Under the pieces are notes generated by a model that was given only the letters and a program-made list of their open reading frames with translations, made no database searches and was not told the origin of the DNA. From the NCBI RefSeq assembly GCF_009014635.1, contig NZ_BKCF01000003.1, positions 1 to 64,000 of the forward strand: 64,000 bases of DNA, in the 5' to 3' direction. This document shows, piece by piece, positions 9,073 through 18,334 of the stretch; the first letter of the stretch is position 1; the number at the start of each line of letters is the position of its first letter. A program made the translations under genes and the position numbers. The DNA is from Patiriisocius marinistellae. GTDB lineage: Bacteria > Bacteroidota > Bacteroidia > Flavobacteriales > Flavobacteriaceae.

Positions 9073-9582
9073 ATGAAAACTATTCTATCCATTCTTTTAT
9101 TAAGTATTACAACCTACAGTTTTTCTCAAGAAGTATATTTTGATGATGAAGTAGAAGAGACCGTAATTGTAGAAGAGCAAAAATCTAATCTTAATTGGCT
9201 AACTAATATAGATGAAGCTATAGCACTTTCTAAAAAGAACAGTAAACCAATATTAATTTATTTTAATGGTAGTGACTGGTGTTCCCCTTGTGTTGTTCTA
9301 AAAGAAGATTTTTTTGAAACTCCAGAATTTGAAAAACGAGCAGATAAATTAATTTTAGTTATGATAGATTATCCTAGAAGAAAAGATATTCTCTCTGCTT
9401 CTCAAATGAAATATAATAGAGAAATGATTACTAAGTATAATAAGAGTAAAACATTTCCAAAACTTATCATGCTTAATAAAAATGGTAATCAAGTTGGCAA
9501 GTTGTCAGGTTATAGTTCGTTTAATACATATCATGACACTTCACATCATTATAAGTTTGTCGATAAATATATTTCTCAATAA
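9073..9582 (+). CDS. Exported thioredoxin-fold protein
   Basis: A 169-residue protein with a signal peptide (MKTILSILLLSITTYSFSQ) and a thioredoxin fold of the DUF255/thioredoxin_7 type. The redox motif is WCSPC in YFNGSDWCSPCVVLKEDFF, and a cis-proline lies in KTFPKLIMLNKNGN. The acidic stretch after the signal (FDDEVEETVIVEEQ) is a linker. Probably a periplasmic disulfide reductase or chaperone. The target is unknown and neighbours give no clue. A shared terminator separates it from the convergent YbaB gene. Confidence 0.82.
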   Translation: MKTILSILLLSITTYSFSQEVYFDDEVEETVIVEEQKSNLNWLTNIDEAIALSKKNSKPILIYFNGSDWCSPCVVLKEDFFETPEFEKRADKLILVMIDYPRRKDILSASQMKYNREMITKYNKSKTFPKLIMLNKNGNQVGKLSGYSSFNTYHDTSHHYKFVDKYISQ

Positions 9583-9601
9583 ATAAGTATACATAACAAA
9601 A

Positions 9602-9632
9602 AGCCCGAAACTTAAAGTTTCGGGCTTTTTGT
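9602..9632. terminator. Bidirectional terminator
   Basis: AGCCCGAAAC, loop TTAA, GTTTCGGGCT, with A-run before and T-run after. Serves the thioredoxin gene (+) and the convergent YbaB gene (-). Confidence 0.88.
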
Positions 9633-9677
9633 TACTATATAATGACGTAGCCAAAAGAGTAAGGTTTAGTCTTGAAT

Positions 9678-10004
9678 TTATTTAAATAATCCATCCATCC
9701 CAGGAATATTAGGCATTCCATCTTTTGCTACAGCAGCGAGTTCAGCTTCATTAACAATTGTTGCTTTATCAATGGCTTTGTTAATTGTAAGAATTAGATA
9801 ATCTTCTAATTGATCTTTATCTTCTAACAATTTTGTGTCTATTTCTAAATTTTTAATTTCTCTATTAGCGGTTAACGTTACTTTTAAAAGACCATCAGTG
9901 CTTTGTTCATCAATAAGTACCGTATTTAATCGTTCTTTAGTAGCAGCTACTTTTTCTTGAGTTTCCTTAAGTTTACCCATCATTCCCATTAAGTCTCCAA
10001 ACAT
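9678..10004 (-). CDS. YbaB/EbfC nucleoid-associated protein
   Basis: A 108-residue member of the YbaB/EbfC family, small dimeric DNA-binding proteins of the nucleoid. The N-terminus [20 protein letters not shown] and the strand pattern around [20 protein letters not shown] are typical. The C-terminal [10 protein letters not shown] matches the usual glycine- and methionine-rich end. In many bacteria it lies beside dnaX-recR. Here dnaX is 28 kb away, so the linkage is broken. Confidence 0.9.
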   Translation of the reverse strand: MFGDLMGMMGKLKETQEKVAATKERLNTVLIDEQSTDGLLKVTLTANREIKNLEIDTKLLEDKDQLEDYLILTINKAIDKATIVNEAELAAVAKDGMPNIPGMDGLFK

Positions 10005-10068
10005 ATATTTAATTTTTAGTTATCCGCAAATTTAGTAATTTACAAACCTAAATTTCAATAAAATCTTT

Positions 10069-12204
10069 ATGAAATATTCAGCTATTCTAGTGGTTGCTTC
10101 TGTTATTTTTGCAATCTCTTGTAACAACAAAGAAAATCAAAAAAAATCTATGGATATCACTCCTCCTAAAGTTGATAAAATTGCTAAGAATTTAGAAATG
10201 CACGGTGATGTTCGTGATGATAGTTACTACTGGCTTAATGATAGAGAAAATGCAGAAGTAATAGACTACTTAGAGCGTGAAAACGATTATTACGCTAAAA
10301 TGACAGCTCATACTGACGACTTTAAAAATAGTCTTTTTGAAGAAATGAAGAGTCGCATCAAAGAAGATGACTCATCTGTTCCATATAAATTGAACGGTTA
10401 TTTTTATATAACGAGATACGAAACAGGCAAAGATTACCCAATTTATACTCGTAAAAAAGGTACTCTCGATGCAAAAGAAGAGGTGTTATTTGATGTCAAT
10501 GAAATGGCAGATGGGCATTCTTATTATAATTTAAATGGTATTAATGTAAGTCCTAATAATAAACTTGTTTCTTTTGGAGTAGATACGGTAAGTCGTCGAA
10601 AATATACAATACACATTAAAAATCTAGAAACTGGTGAAATATTAAACGAAAATATTCCATTAACAACCGGAGGTGCAACGTGGGCTAACGATAATAAAAC
10701 ATTATTTTATACAAAGAAGGATGAAGTAACACTTAGATCAAACGAAATTTACAGACATACATTAGGAAATACATCAGATAATGATGTGAAAGTGTTTACT
10801 GAAGAGGATGAAACTTTTGGTACGTACGTTTATAAAACAAAGTCAAAAAAGTTTATAATTATTGGTTGTTATAGTACACTTTCATCAGAGTTTAGAATAT
10901 TAAATGCAGATACTCCCAATGGTGATTTTAATATATTTCAGAAGAGAGAAAGAGGATTAGAATACGATATTTCTCACTTCGGAAATGAGTGGTTCATTGT
11001 AACAAATAAAGATAATGCCACTAATTTTAAACTAATGAAAACTTCCGAAGGAAAAACTTCTAAAGAAAATTGGGTTGATGAAATTCCACATAGAAAAGAA
11101 ACACTCTTAGAAGATATTGAAATTTTTAAAGATTATCTAGTCGTTAGTGAAAGAACTAACGGTCTTAACCAGATTAATATAAAAAGATGGGATGGTAAAG
11201 CAGATTATTACTTACCATTTGATAACGAAACCTATACAACGGGAACGGGTGCGAATCCAGATTTTGATTCTAAAATTTTACGCTATGGCTACACCTCTTT
11301 AACAACACCTTCTTCAACCATAGATTTTAATATGGAAACTAAGGAAAAAACAGTTTTAAAAGAAACTGAAGTGCTTGGAGGTACATTTGACAAAAATAAT
11401 TATGAGTCAAAACGTGTTTGGGCTACTGCAGCAGATGGAACTAAAATTCCTGTATCTATCGTTTACAAAAAGGGGATAAAGATGGATGGTAAAAATCCAC
11501 TTTTTCAATACGCATACGGTTCATACGGAGCAACAATTGACCCATATTTTTCAACAACCAGATTGAGCCTTTTAGATAGGGGGTTTATTTATGCTATTGC
11601 ACATATTAGAGGTGGTCAATACCTAGGTAGACAATGGTATGAAGACGGTAAATTATTAAAAAAGAAAAATACATTTACAGACTTTATTGATGTTTCAAAA
11701 TTTTTAATTCAAGAAAATTATACATCAAAAGACCATTTGTATGCTGCTGGAGGTTCTGCCGGAGGTTTATTAATGGGTGCAGTCGTTAATATGGCTCCAG
11801 AATTATATAATGGAGTTGTGGCAGCAGTTCCTTTTGTGGATGTCGTTACTACAATGCTAGATGATACAATCCCTTTAACAACGGGTGAATATGATGAATG
11901 GGGAAATCCTAATGAAAAAGAATATTATGAGTATATGAAATCATACTCACCTTACGATAATGTACAAGCGCATGATTATCCTAATATGTTAGTAACTACG
12001 GGACTTCATGATAGCCAAGTACAATACTTTGAACCAGCTAAATGGGTTGCAAGATTGCGCGAAATGAAAACGGATAATCACATTTTATATTTAGATACAA
12101 ATATGGAAGCTGGACACGGTGGTGCTTCGGGAAGATTTGAGGCTCTCAAAGAAGTAGCAAAACAATATGCATTTATCTTTGACTTAGAGGGAATTAAAAA
12201 GTAG
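10069..12204 (+). CDS. S9 prolyl oligopeptidase / oligopeptidase B lipoprotein
   Basis: Serine peptidase of 711 residues cutting short peptides. The N-terminus is a lipoprotein signal (AILVVASVIFAISC), so the enzyme is tethered to a membrane. A seven-bladed propeller domain precedes the alpha/beta-hydrolase domain. The nucleophile is the serine of GGSAGGLLMG, the aspartate is in GLHDSQVQYFEPAKW, and the histidine is in EAGHGGASGRFE. The opening RDDSYYWLNDREN is typical of oligopeptidase B. The coding sequence holds one half of a 25-base exact duplication (10926-10950) shared with the sucD leader. Confidence 0.9.
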   Translation: MKYSAILVVASVIFAISCNNKENQKKSMDITPPKVDKIAKNLEMHGDVRDDSYYWLNDRENAEVIDYLERENDYYAKMTAHTDDFKNSLFEEMKSRIKEDDSSVPYKLNGYFYITRYETGKDYPIYTRKKGTLDAKEEVLFDVNEMADGHSYYNLNGINVSPNNKLVSFGVDTVSRRKYTIHIKNLETGEILNENIPLTTGGATWANDNKTLFYTKKDEVTLRSNEIYRHTLGNTSDNDVKVFTEEDETFGTYVYKTKSKKFIIIGCYSTLSSEFRILNADTPNGDFNIFQKRERGLEYDISHFGNEWFIVTNKDNATNFKLMKTSEGKTSKENWVDEIPHRKETLLEDIEIFKDYLVVSERTNGLNQINIKRWDGKADYYLPFDNETYTTGTGANPDFDSKILRYGYTSLTTPSSTIDFNMETKEKTVLKETEVLGGTFDKNNYESKRVWATAADGTKIPVSIVYKKGIKMDGKNPLFQYAYGSYGATIDPYFSTTRLSLLDRGFIYAIAHIRGGQYLGRQWYEDGKLLKKKNTFTDFIDVSKFLIQENYTSKDHLYAAGGSAGGLLMGAVVNMAPELYNGVVAAVPFVDVVTTMLDDTIPLTTGEYDEWGNPNEKEYYEYMKSYSPYDNVQAHDYPNMLVTTGLHDSQVQYFEPAKWVARLREMKTDNHILYLDTNMEAGHGGASGRFEALKEVAKQYAFIFDLEGIKK

Positions 12205-12217
12205 AAATTTTATTTTG

Positions 12218-12225
12218 TATCTTTG
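12218..12225 (+). promoter_or_regulatory. Promoter -7 box, TATCTTTG
   Basis: Matches the Bacteroidota -7 consensus TAnnTTTG, about 55 bases before the cysteine synthase-like gene. No clear TTG -33 element is visible at the usual distance. Confidence 0.5.
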
Positions 12226-12279
12226 CGCGGTATTAAAATCAAAATGCGATAAGCATTATTTTTTAATCAAATTTCCTCT

Positions 12280-13317
12280 ATGAAAGAAACTATAAAAGCG
12301 AATAACAATATTCTGGAATTAATAGGTGATACACCGTTAATCAAATTAAACAGAATTACAGAATCGTTAAAAGGTAATTTCTACGCTAAAGTAGAAGCAT
12401 TCAACCCAGGGCATTCTTCAAAAGATAGAATAGCACTCTATATATTAGAACAAGCAGAGAAAAAGGGAATTTTAAAACCAGGTGATACTATTGTAGAAAC
12501 TACAAGTGGTAACACAGGTTTTAGTATTGCAATGGTGAGTATTGTTAAAGGATACAAATGTATTCTTGCAGTAAGTTCAAAATCATCTAAAGACAAAATT
12601 GATATGCTTCGCACTATGGGTGCAGAAGTACATGTTTGTCCAGCACATGTGCCAGCAGATGATGCACGTTCGTATTATGAGGTTGCAAAACGAATTCACT
12701 TAGAAACCCCAGGTTCTGTATATATCAATCAGTATTTCAATGAGCTAAATATTGATGCCCACTATCATACAACGGGTCCAGAAATATGGAATCAAACAAG
12801 TGGACAAATCACGCATCTTGTAGCATGTAGTGGAACAGGAGGTACAATTTCTGGAATAGGACGCTTTTTAAAAGAACAAAATCCTAATATTCAAATTTTA
12901 GGAATTGATGCCTATGGAAGTGTATTACAAAAATACCATCAAACAAGAGAGTTTGATAAAAATGAAATTTACCCATATAGAATTGAAGGGCTAGGGAAAA
13001 ACTTAATTCCAACAGCTACAGATTTTGATACTATTGACTCATTTACTAAAGTAACTGATGAAAGTAGCGCGTTAACAGCGAGAGAAATAGCGAAAACAGA
13101 AGGTTTATTTGTAGGATATACAAGTGGCGCAGCTATGCAGGGCGTTAAGCAACTAGCAGAGGATGAAACATTTGATGAAAACAGTAATGTAGTTATATTA
13201 TTTCCAGATCATGGTTCGCGCTATATGAGTAAAATATATAGCGATGAATGGATGGAACAGCAAGGCTTTATGGATGAAAATTCTGAAGTTAGCGTCGCTG
13301 TAAACTATATAAAATAA
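12280..13317 (+). CDS. Cysteine synthase-family PLP enzyme (possible cysteate synthase)
   Basis: A 345-residue beta-family PLP enzyme. The Schiff-base lysine is in [19 protein letters not shown], the substrate loop is [12 protein letters not shown], and the PLP phosphate loop is [13 protein letters not shown]. By family it would join O-acetylserine or O-phosphoserine with sulfide. The active-site segment reads NPGHSSKDR, not the NPGGSVKDR usual for CysK, so substrates may differ. Immediately downstream lies an alpha-oxoamine synthase. A cysteate synthase next to a cysteate acyltransferase would fit sulfonolipid (capnine) synthesis, which is known in Flavobacteriia, but that is inference. Plain cysteine synthase remains possible. 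Confidence 0.85.
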   Translation: MKETIKANNNILELIGDTPLIKLNRITESLKGNFYAKVEAFNPGHSSKDRIALYILEQAEKKGILKPGDTIVETTSGNTGFSIAMVSIVKGYKCILAVSSKSSKDKIDMLRTMGAEVHVCPAHVPADDARSYYEVAKRIHLETPGSVYINQYFNELNIDAHYHTTGPEIWNQTSGQITHLVACSGTGGTISGIGRFLKEQNPNIQILGIDAYGSVLQKYHQTREFDKNEIYPYRIEGLGKNLIPTATDFDTIDSFTKVTDESSALTAREIAKTEGLFVGYTSGAAMQGVKQLAEDETFDENSNVVILFPDHGSRYMSKIYSDEWMEQQGFMDENSEVSVAVNYIK

Positions 13318-13336
13318 ACGGACTAATCCCGTATTA

Positions 13337-13368
13337 AAATTTCCGAAGTTATTTGCTTCGGAAATTTT
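13337..13368 (+). terminator. Terminator built from a facing pair of ATTTCCGAAG
   Basis: AAATTTCCGAAG, loop TTATTTG, CTTCGGAAATTTTT. The arms are an exact inverted pair of the over-represented 10-mer (13339-13348 and 13356-13365) followed by T residues, about 20 bases after the stop codon. Confidence 0.85.
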
Positions 13369-13440
13369 TGTTTAATAAAAAATTGAGTGTCAAATTTTTG
13401 CCAAATAGTTCAAATCTTATGATTTGAAACATTATTTGAT

Positions 13441-13448
13441 TAATTTTG
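13441..13448 (+). promoter_or_regulatory. Promoter -7 box, TAATTTTG
   Basis: Fits TAnnTTTG, 26 bases before the acyltransferase start, suggesting the gene has its own promoter even though it follows the cysteine synthase-like gene. Confidence 0.5.
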
Positions 13449-13474
13449 CAAATCACTAAAACGTGTGAGTATTG

Positions 13475-14734
13475 ATGAAAGATTTATTTGATAAAATATA
13501 CAAAGATAAAGGTCCACTAGGTAAATGGGCAGAGGTTGCAGAAGGGTATTTTGTATTCCCAAAATTAGAAGGTCCTATTTCTAATAGAATGAAATTCCAA
13601 GGCAAAGAAGTTATAACATGGAGTATTAATGATTATCTTGGTTTAGCAAATCATCCAGAAGTGCGTAAAGTAGATGCAGAAGCAGCTGCTGAGTACGGTT
13701 CTGCATACCCAATGGGAGCTAGGATGATGAGTGGTCACACAGATTTACATGAGCAATTACAGGATGAATTAGCAACTTTCGTTAGTAAAGAAGCGGCATA
13801 TTTGTTAAATTTTGGATACCAAGGGATGGTTTCTACAGTAGATGCACTTGTATCTAAAGATGACGTTATTGTTTATGATGTCGATGCACATGCTTGTATT
13901 ATTGACGGTGTTCGTTTACATATGGGACAACGTTTTACATACAAGCACAACGATATGGAGAGTATCGAGAAAAACTTGAAACGTGCTACAAAAATGGCAG
14001 AGAAAACAGGAGGAGGAATTCTTTTGATTTCTGAAGGTGTTTTTGGAATGCGTGGTGAGCAAGGTAAGTTAAAGGAGATTGTTGCTTTAAAAAAGAAATA
14101 TAATTTCAGATTATTTGTTGATGATGCGCACGGTTTCGGTACACTTGGTAAAACAGGAGCTGGAGCAGGTGAGGAGCAAGGTGTACAAGATGGGATTGAT
14201 GTATATTTTGCAACATTTGCTAAATCATTAGCAAGTACAGGAGCATTTATCGCTGCAGACCAAGAAATAATGGATTATTTAAAGTATAATTTACGTTCAC
14301 AAATGTTCGCAAAGTCACTACAAATGCAATTAGTAGTTGGTGCTTTAAAAAGACTAGATATGTTACGCACAATGCCAGAACTTAAAGAAAAGTTATGGGA
14401 GAATGTTAATGCATTACAAGGAGGTTTAAAAGAAAGAGGTTTTGATATTGGAACAACGCAGAGTTGTGTAACTCCAGTGTATCTTAAAGGTACGGTGCCA
14501 GAAGCAATGGCATTAGTAAAAGACCTTAGAGAAAACCATGGTGTGTTTTGTTCTATTGTTGTGTATCCGGTAATCCCAAAAGGATTAATATTATTAAGAT
14601 TAATACCTACTGCTTCTCATACTTTAAAAGATGTGGAAGAAACTTTAGAAGCATTTTCATCAATTAGAGAAAGACTTGAAAATGGTACTTATAAAAGGCT
14701 ATCTGCATCAGTAGCTGCCGCTTTTGGTGAGTAA
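13475..14734 (+). CDS. Serine/cysteate fatty-acyltransferase (alpha-oxoamine synthase family)
   Basis: A 419-residue PLP enzyme that decarboxylatively condenses an amino acid with an acyl thioester. Family features: SGHTDLHEQL, DAHACIIDGVRLH, the aspartate and histidine of LFVDDAHGFGTLG, and the PLP lysine of ATFAKSLASTGAF. The N-terminus LFDKIYKDKGPLGKWAEVAE is characteristic of a Flavobacteriia group that includes serine palmitoyltransferase-like and cysteate acyltransferase (capnine-forming) enzymes. Glycine acetyltransferase or 8-amino-7-oxononanoate synthase are less likely because no threonine-degradation or biotin genes are nearby. ATG at 13475 is chosen over a TTG one codon upstream. 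Confidence 0.85.
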   Translation: MKDLFDKIYKDKGPLGKWAEVAEGYFVFPKLEGPISNRMKFQGKEVITWSINDYLGLANHPEVRKVDAEAAAEYGSAYPMGARMMSGHTDLHEQLQDELATFVSKEAAYLLNFGYQGMVSTVDALVSKDDVIVYDVDAHACIIDGVRLHMGQRFTYKHNDMESIEKNLKRATKMAEKTGGGILLISEGVFGMRGEQGKLKEIVALKKKYNFRLFVDDAHGFGTLGKTGAGAGEEQGVQDGIDVYFATFAKSLASTGAFIAADQEIMDYLKYNLRSQMFAKSLQMQLVVGALKRLDMLRTMPELKEKLWENVNALQGGLKERGFDIGTTQSCVTPVYLKGTVPEAMALVKDLRENHGVFCSIVVYPVIPKGLILLRLIPTASHTLKDVEETLEAFSSIRERLENGTYKRLSASVAAAFGE

Positions 14735-14848
14735 CTATAAGAGTTAATGTTTTTTTCGAGCTTTATTATTAAAATAATAACACTTTATTTTTTAAGAGTA
14801 GTTAATAATTTACTGCTAACATTATATAAGTGATTAGAGTAAAAATAT

Positions 14849-14887
14849 AAAATCCTAACACATCATAAATTGTGTTGGGATTTTTTA
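14849..14887 (+). terminator. Terminator before the lpxD-like gene
   Basis: AATCCTAACACA, loop, TGTGTTGGGATT, then six T. Lies about 115 bases after the acyltransferase stop. The T-run merges into TATATTTG (14886-14893), a likely -7 box for the next gene. Confidence 0.75.
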
Positions 14888-14913
14888 TATTTGATATTCA
14901 AAATTTATACCCT

Positions 14914-15849
14914 ATGAAATTTAGACAACCGCAAACACTTCAAGACATTGCAACAATTTTGGACTGTGATTTTGTGGGGAATGCAGACTTTCCAGTGTTG
15001 GGTATGAATGAAATACACGTAGTACAGCCAGGAGATATTGTTTTTGTAGATCACCCTAAATATTATGATAAAGCTTTACAATCTGCAGCAACTATTGTAC
15101 TTATTAATAAAAAAGTAGATTGCCCTTTGGGTAAGGCATTGCTTATTAGTGAAGAGCCATTTAATGATTTTAATAAGTTAACAAATTATTTTAATCCCTT
15201 TAGTCAGGCGAGAGCAGTTATTGCAGAATCGGCAACAATTGGGAAAAACACCGTAATCCAGCCTAATGTTTTTATAGGTAATAATGTAACCATAGGGAGT
15301 GATTGTTTGATACATAGCAATGTGGCCATATACGATAATACCGTTATTGGTAATGGAGTCACTATTCACGCAGGTACCGTGTTAGGAGGTGATGCTTTTT
15401 ATTATAAAAACCGACCAGAAAAATTTGATAAATTAATTAGTGGCGGAAATGTAATCATCCAAGACAATGTTGATTTAGGCGCACTATGTACTATTGATAA
15501 AGGAGTAACCGCATCTACGACCATTGGCGAAGGGACAAAAATAGATAACCAAGTGCATGTAGGTCACGATACTGTTATAGGTAAAAGATGTTTAATTGCA
15601 TCTCAAGTGGGGATTGCGGGCTGTGTCCTAATTGAAGATTTTGTAACCATATGGGGACAGGTGGGTATCACTAGTGGTGTTACTATAGGTGAAAAGGCCG
15701 TAATTTCGGCACAAAGTGGTGTAAGTAAATCATTAGCAGGACATAAAAGTTATTTTGGAACTCCCGCAGATGAGTTTAGAAAAAAATACAAAGAGTTGGC
15801 ATCAATTAGGTTGATACCAGATATTATTGAAAAATTAGATAATTTATAA
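14914..15849 (+). CDS. LpxD-like UDP-GlcN N-acyltransferase
   Basis: A 311-residue left-handed beta-helix acyltransferase. The N-terminal uridine-binding domain (LQDIATILDCDFVG to VFVDHPKYYDKAL) is followed by hexapeptide repeats (SATIGKNTVIQPNVFIG, NVTIGSDCLIHSNVAIY and later VGHDTVIGKRCLI). LpxD N-acylates UDP-3-O-acyl-glucosamine in lipid A synthesis. The catalytic histidine is likely in QVHVGHDTVIG. Flavobacteria often encode a second, shorter LpxD-like protein, and at 311 residues this may be that paralogue. The start at 14914 is chosen because the upstream residues lie in the terminator and promoter. Confidence 0.85.
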   Translation: MKFRQPQTLQDIATILDCDFVGNADFPVLGMNEIHVVQPGDIVFVDHPKYYDKALQSAATIVLINKKVDCPLGKALLISEEPFNDFNKLTNYFNPFSQARAVIAESATIGKNTVIQPNVFIGNNVTIGSDCLIHSNVAIYDNTVIGNGVTIHAGTVLGGDAFYYKNRPEKFDKLISGGNVIIQDNVDLGALCTIDKGVTASTTIGEGTKIDNQVHVGHDTVIGKRCLIASQVGIAGCVLIEDFVTIWGQVGITSGVTIGEKAVISAQSGVSKSLAGHKSYFGTPADEFRKKYKELASIRLIPDIIEKLDNL

Positions 15850-16262
15850 TGAGTAAGAGCGCAAAAGAAATCGTTAAAGAATTTTATAATTACAATCTAG
15901 TCTCAGAGCCAGGAAAGGCATTATCATTAATACATGATGATATTGAGTTAATTTGGAACAGTGCAGACGGACTAACCATTATGCACTACCCAGAAATTGT
16001 AGAATCTTTTAAAGAAATACAAAGGTCATATGATGACCTAAGAGTAGAGGTGAGTCACGTGTTAGAGGATGAAAATTTTGTAACTATACGTTATAAATAT
16101 TACATACGCACTATTGAAAATCAAGATGAAGAACTAGGTATAGCTCACTTTATCGCAATATGGCAAATTAAAGATGGTAAACTTTATCGCGGACACCAAA
16201 TAAGTCAACCCGTTATGAGTGCAGATGATTCTAGCGGAACATACAACAAGGTTAAATATTAA
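15849..16262 (+). CDS. SnoaL/NTF2-like protein
   Basis: A 137-residue protein with the NTF2-like fold of the SnoaL family (AKEIVKEFYNYNLVSEPGKALSLIHDDIELIW, then paired strands to HFIAIWQIKDGKLYRGHQISQP). Such proteins can be small enzymes or binding proteins. No catalytic pair can be assigned. Its ATG overlaps the stop of the LpxD-like gene by one base (TAATG), so the two are translationally coupled. Confidence 0.78.
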   Translation: MSKSAKEIVKEFYNYNLVSEPGKALSLIHDDIELIWNSADGLTIMHYPEIVESFKEIQRSYDDLRVEVSHVLEDENFVTIRYKYYIRTIENQDEELGIAHFIAIWQIKDGKLYRGHQISQPVMSADDSSGTYNKVKY

Positions 16263-16291
16263 TTTCACTGTATTTTTTAGCTAAAAAAAAG

Positions 16292-16299
16292 TACCTTTG
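16292..16299 (+). promoter_or_regulatory. Promoter -7 box of sucD, TACCTTTG
   Basis: Fits TAnnTTTG and implies a 5' leader of roughly 160 bases before sucD. The leader holds one CTTCGGAAAT word (16373-16382) and the second copy of the 25-base duplication (16406-16430). No known riboswitch fold is apparent. Confidence 0.5.
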
Positions 16300-16466
16300 C
16301 AGGCGTTCTTCAGGATGTTATGCTATAAGAGGTTTTGTTTAAAATTTCAAGAGTTTAAAAGAAGTTTTTATACTTCGGAAATGTGACAGGAATTAAAACG
16401 ATTGCTTTTAATATATTTCAGAAGAGAGAATAAAAGGAATAATAACAATCAACATAATACATCGCA

Positions 16467-17339
16467 ATGAGTGTTTTAGTAAATAAAGATTCAAAAATTA
16501 TAGTTCAAGGATTTACAGGTAGTGAAGGTACTTTTCACGCTGGTCAAATGATTGAATACGGAACAAATGTAGTGGGTGGAGTAACCCCTGGAAAAGGTGG
16601 TCAAACACACTTGGATAGACCTGTTTTCAACACTGTAGCAGAGGCTGTAGAAAAAGCTGGAGCAGATACAACAATTATATTTGTACCACCGGCATTTGCT
16701 GCAGATGCAATTATGGAAGCTGCAGATGCAGGTATTAAAGTAATCATTACAATTACTGAAGGTATTCCAGTAGGAGATATGATTAAAGCTGCAAACTATA
16801 TTAAAAATAGAGACTGTAGATTAATTGGACCTAACTGTCCAGGAGTTATTACTCCAGGTGAAGCAAAGGTTGGTATCATGCCAGGTTTTGTATTTAAAAA
16901 AGGAAATGTAGGGATTGTTTCAAAATCCGGAACGTTAACTTATGAAGCTGCTGATCAAGTTGTAAAGCAAGGTTTAGGTATTACAACAGCAATAGGTATT
17001 GGTGGTGACCCAATTATTGGAACAACTACAAAAGAAGCAGTTGAATTGTTAATTAATGACCCAGAAACTGAAGCTGTTGTAATGATTGGAGAAATAGGTG
17101 GTCAACTTGAAGCAGACGCAGCAAACTGGTATAAAGCTAGTGGTAGCAAAAAACCAGTAGTAGGATTTATAGCAGGTGAAACTGCTCCAGCAGGACGTAC
17201 AATGGGTCACGCAGGTGCAATTGTAGGTGGAAGTGATGATACAGCTCAAGCAAAGAAGAAAATTATGCGTGAGTGTGGAATTCACGTTGTAGATTCTCCA
17301 GCAGAAATAGGAAAGAAAGTTGCCGAGGTTCTTGGATAA
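16467..17339 (+). CDS. sucD: Succinate-CoA ligase, alpha subunit
   Basis: A 290-residue TCA-cycle subunit that binds CoA and is phosphorylated during interconversion of succinyl-CoA and succinate. The Rossmann CoA-binding start ([20 protein letters not shown]), [12 protein letters not shown] and the phosphohistidine loop [11 protein letters not shown] are all present. Length is standard. The beta subunit sucC is not adjacent, which is common in Bacteroidota. Cytosolic. Flanked by a long leader and a strong terminator, so a single-gene unit. Confidence 0.97.
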   Translation: MSVLVNKDSKIIVQGFTGSEGTFHAGQMIEYGTNVVGGVTPGKGGQTHLDRPVFNTVAEAVEKAGADTTIIFVPPAFAADAIMEAADAGIKVIITITEGIPVGDMIKAANYIKNRDCRLIGPNCPGVITPGEAKVGIMPGFVFKKGNVGIVSKSGTLTYEAADQVVKQGLGITTAIGIGGDPIIGTTTKEAVELLINDPETEAVVMIGEIGGQLEADAANWYKASGSKKPVVGFIAGETAPAGRTMGHAGAIVGGSDDTAQAKKKIMRECGIHVVDSPAEIGKKVAEVLG

Positions 17340-17360
17340 CTTTTAAACAAATAACCATAT

Positions 17361-17390
17361 AAAGCCCTGCTATAATAGCGGGGCTTTTTA
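17361..17390 (+). terminator. Terminator of sucD
   Basis: AAAGCCCTGC, TATAAT, AGCGGGGCTTTTT. Strong GC stem and T-run about 20 bases after the stop. Confidence 0.87.
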
Positions 17391-17391
17391 G

Positions 17392-17399
17392 TATATTTG
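17392..17399 (+). promoter_or_regulatory. Promoter -7 box of fabG, TATATTTG
   Basis: Exact TAnnTTTG directly after the sucD terminator, giving fabG a leader of about 60 bases. Confidence 0.5.
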
Positions 17400-17468
17400 A
17401 ACTACCAATAAAAACAACCATTACTTAGTTTACAGAGTTATTGAAAGCTCAATTTTAATTGTTTTATT

Positions 17469-18215
17469 ATGAAATTACTAGAAGGAAAAACTGCAATTAT
17501 CACAGGTGGAAGCCGTGGAATAGGAAAAGGTATCGTTGAAGTCTTTGCGCAACATGGTGCTAATGTAGCATTTACATATAATTCGTCCGCCGAAGCTGCA
17601 GATGCTCTTGCTACAGAGATTAGCAAAAGCGGAGTTAAAGCAAAAGCGTATAAAAGTGATGCTTCAAATTATGAGGCATCGCAGGAATTAGCTGCTGCAG
17701 TTCTAGAAGATTTTGGAAGCATTGACATTCTTGTTAATAATGCAGGAATCACAAAAGATAATTTATTAATGCGCATGAGCGAAGCAGATTTTGATACTGT
17801 TGTGGAGGTTAACCTAAAGTCTGTGTTTAACATGACAAAAGCTGTTCAACGTACTATGTTGAAACAACGTAAAGGTTCAATTATAAACATGAGCTCTGTA
17901 GTAGGAGTAAAAGGAAACGCAGGACAAACAAATTATGCAGCGTCAAAAGCAGGAATTATAGGTTTTTCAAAATCAGTTGCATTAGAGTTAGGTTCTCGTG
18001 ATATACGTAGTAACGTTATTGCTCCAGGATTTATTGAGACAGAAATGACAGGAAAACTTGATGCGGCAACCGTACAATCATGGAGAGATGCTATTCCTTT
18101 AAAAAGAGGAGGCTCACCAGAAGATATCGCAAATGCATGTGTTTTTTTAGCAAGTGATTTATCTGCGTATGTAACTGGCCAAGTTTTAAATGTTGACGGA
18201 GGTATGCTTACTTAA
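17469..18215 (+). CDS. fabG: 3-oxoacyl-ACP reductase
   Basis: A 248-residue short-chain dehydrogenase reducing 3-oxoacyl-ACP in fatty acid elongation with NADPH. Motifs: TGGSRGIGKGI (cofactor), NNAGITKDNLLMRM, the catalytic serine in NMSSVVGVKGNAGQ, YAASKAG (Tyr and Lys) and ETEMTGKL. The C-terminus YVTGQVLNVDGGM is typical. Monocistronic by its flanks. Other SDR substrates cannot be excluded, but the match to FabG is close. Confidence 0.93.
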   Translation: MKLLEGKTAIITGGSRGIGKGIVEVFAQHGANVAFTYNSSAEAADALATEISKSGVKAKAYKSDASNYEASQELAAAVLEDFGSIDILVNNAGITKDNLLMRMSEADFDTVVEVNLKSVFNMTKAVQRTMLKQRKGSIINMSSVVGVKGNAGQTNYAASKAGIIGFSKSVALELGSRDIRSNVIAPGFIETEMTGKLDAATVQSWRDAIPLKRGGSPEDIANACVFLASDLSAYVTGQVLNVDGGMLT

Positions 18216-18334
18216 TATTATTAAATTTATTATAAGTAATAGGTTGATATTTAGTAGGCAGTTTTTTATATATTTTAAAAAAAGCTCATAATTACATCGA
18301 CTTACAAACACAATAACCCACAATTAGTTCCTCT

